NCBI GenBank assembly: GCA_002352375.1
Contig: DEIH01000139.1
Coordinates: forward strand, 1-6,166
Source of the DNA: Spirochaeta sp. UBA2779
GTDB lineage: Bacteria; Spirochaetota; Spirochaetia; DSM-2461
DNA: 6,166 bases
Reading direction: 5' to 3'
The position numbers and the translations under genes are program-made. Numbering within the stretch: the first letter of the stretch is position 1; each line of letters opens with the position of its first letter. Shown here piece by piece: positions 5,576-6,166 of the stretch. The notes under the pieces were generated by a model, which saw nothing but the letters and a program-made list of their open reading frames with translations, did not search any database and was not told the origin of the DNA.

Positions 5576-6166
5576 TTAGTAGGAGCGAATTATGCTGACA
5601 AGACGACCCAGAATACGGACATCCGCGGTGTAGATGGGAGGAAAAGCCGGATTTTCCGCTTGGAGGCGAACCCGGTTTTTCTCTTTGTAAAAACGCTTTA
5701 AAGTAACTGCTTCATCCACCATAGCCACTACAATCTGACCGTTTTCCACCTGGGCCTGCTGAGAAAAAACCGCTATATCCCCGTCCATAATACCAGCACC
5801 AATCATGCTTTCACCTTCAACCCGGAGAGCAAAAACTTTCCCGTTCCCCACCAACATCGCCGATATGGGAATGTTTCCCTCAAAATTCTCTTCGGCAAAA
5901 AGGGGCATACCTGCGGCAACATGCCCCAGAAGAGGCACTTGAACCTGGCTGTTATCTGAATCTGCATGAGTTTCAAGAATCTCTATTGCCCGGGAACGAT
6001 TGTTATCACAGGCGATCAGGCCTTTTTTCTCCAGGGCTTTAACATGGTCGTAAGCACCTTTTACCGATATACCGAAATGACCGGCAACTTCCCTGATGGT
6101 AGGAGGGTATTTATGACCGCTCAAAAATGATTTGAGAAAATCGAGAACTTCTGTCTGCCGGTTTGT
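5576..6166 (-). CDS. lexA: LexA, SOS-response repressor and self-cleaving serine protease (5' end outside the window)
   Basis: LexA represses DNA-damage genes and cleaves itself when RecA filaments form. The reading frame is open to the window edge and begins TNRQTEVLDFLKSFL, which matches the first helix of LexA from about residue 5, so only a few N-terminal residues should be missing. The TTG at 6124 is not the true start, because it would remove that helix. Counting from the edge, the winged-helix DNA-binding domain covers about 1-64, with PPTIREVA at 21-28 and the recognition helix about 34-45. The cleavage site is Ala85-Gly86 (codons at 5914-5909). The catalytic serine is Ser120 in GESM (codon 5809-5807), and the catalytic lysine is Lys157 in VTLKRF (codon 5698-5696). 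All residues needed for self-cleavage are present. Its promoter and any SOS box lie outside the window. holA follows after 12 nt. Confidence 0.95.
   Translation of the reverse strand, partial: TNRQTEVLDFLKSFLSGHKYPPTIREVAGHFGISVKGAYDHVKALEKKGLIACDNNRSRAIEILETHADSDNSQVQVPLLGHVAAGMPLFAEENFEGNIPISAMLVGNGKVFALRVEGESMIGAGIMDGDIAVFSQQAQVENGQIVVAMVDEAVTLKRFYKEKNRVRLQAENPAFPPIYTADVRILGRLVSIIRSY

Noticed and set aside
1..6166. Mobile element, CRISPR array, tRNA/rRNA or phage cargo
   Set aside because: No transposase, integrase, direct-repeat array or tRNA-like fold was seen, and the genes look chromosomal with similar codon use.

Overview
The window is a densely coding chromosomal stretch of a Gram-negative-type bacterium. 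It has five protein genes and almost no free intergenic DNA. A spirochaete (free-living Spirochaeta-like rather than host-restricted Treponema or Borrelia) is my best guess. It rests on the general look of the proteins, the spirochaete-like lipoprotein signal and the presence of LexA. It is an impression, not a proof, and no mobile element, RNA gene or CRISPR array is visible.

Layout, left to right: (1) 25-2654, minus strand, a two-gene unit. A secreted lipoprotein built almost entirely of tetratricopeptide repeats is followed after 2 bases by a TraB/PrgY-family membrane protein (putative metalloprotease fold). (2) 2655-2729, a compact divergent promoter region. The two candidate -35 hexamers stand back to back with 2 bp between them, and each candidate -10 lies only 6-8 bases from a start codon, so both transcripts would have practically no leader. 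(3) 2730-4571, plus strand, a 613-residue exported or membrane-anchored protein that I do not recognise. (4) 4568-6166, minus strand, lexA (5' end cut by the window edge) followed by holA, the clamp-loader delta subunit. The unknown gene and holA converge and share the palindrome TTAA as both stop codons. A perfect 8-bp hairpin lies just inside the 3' end of holA.

How they may work together: lexA-holA links the SOS repressor to replisome supply. The divergent block (repeat lipoprotein, TraB protein and orphan exported protein) is an envelope set that may share control. That functional link is inferred from arrangement only. The parts most worth following are the divergent leaderless promoter pair, the uncharacterised exported protein with its TPR-lipoprotein/TraB neighbours, and the atypical LexA recognition helix.
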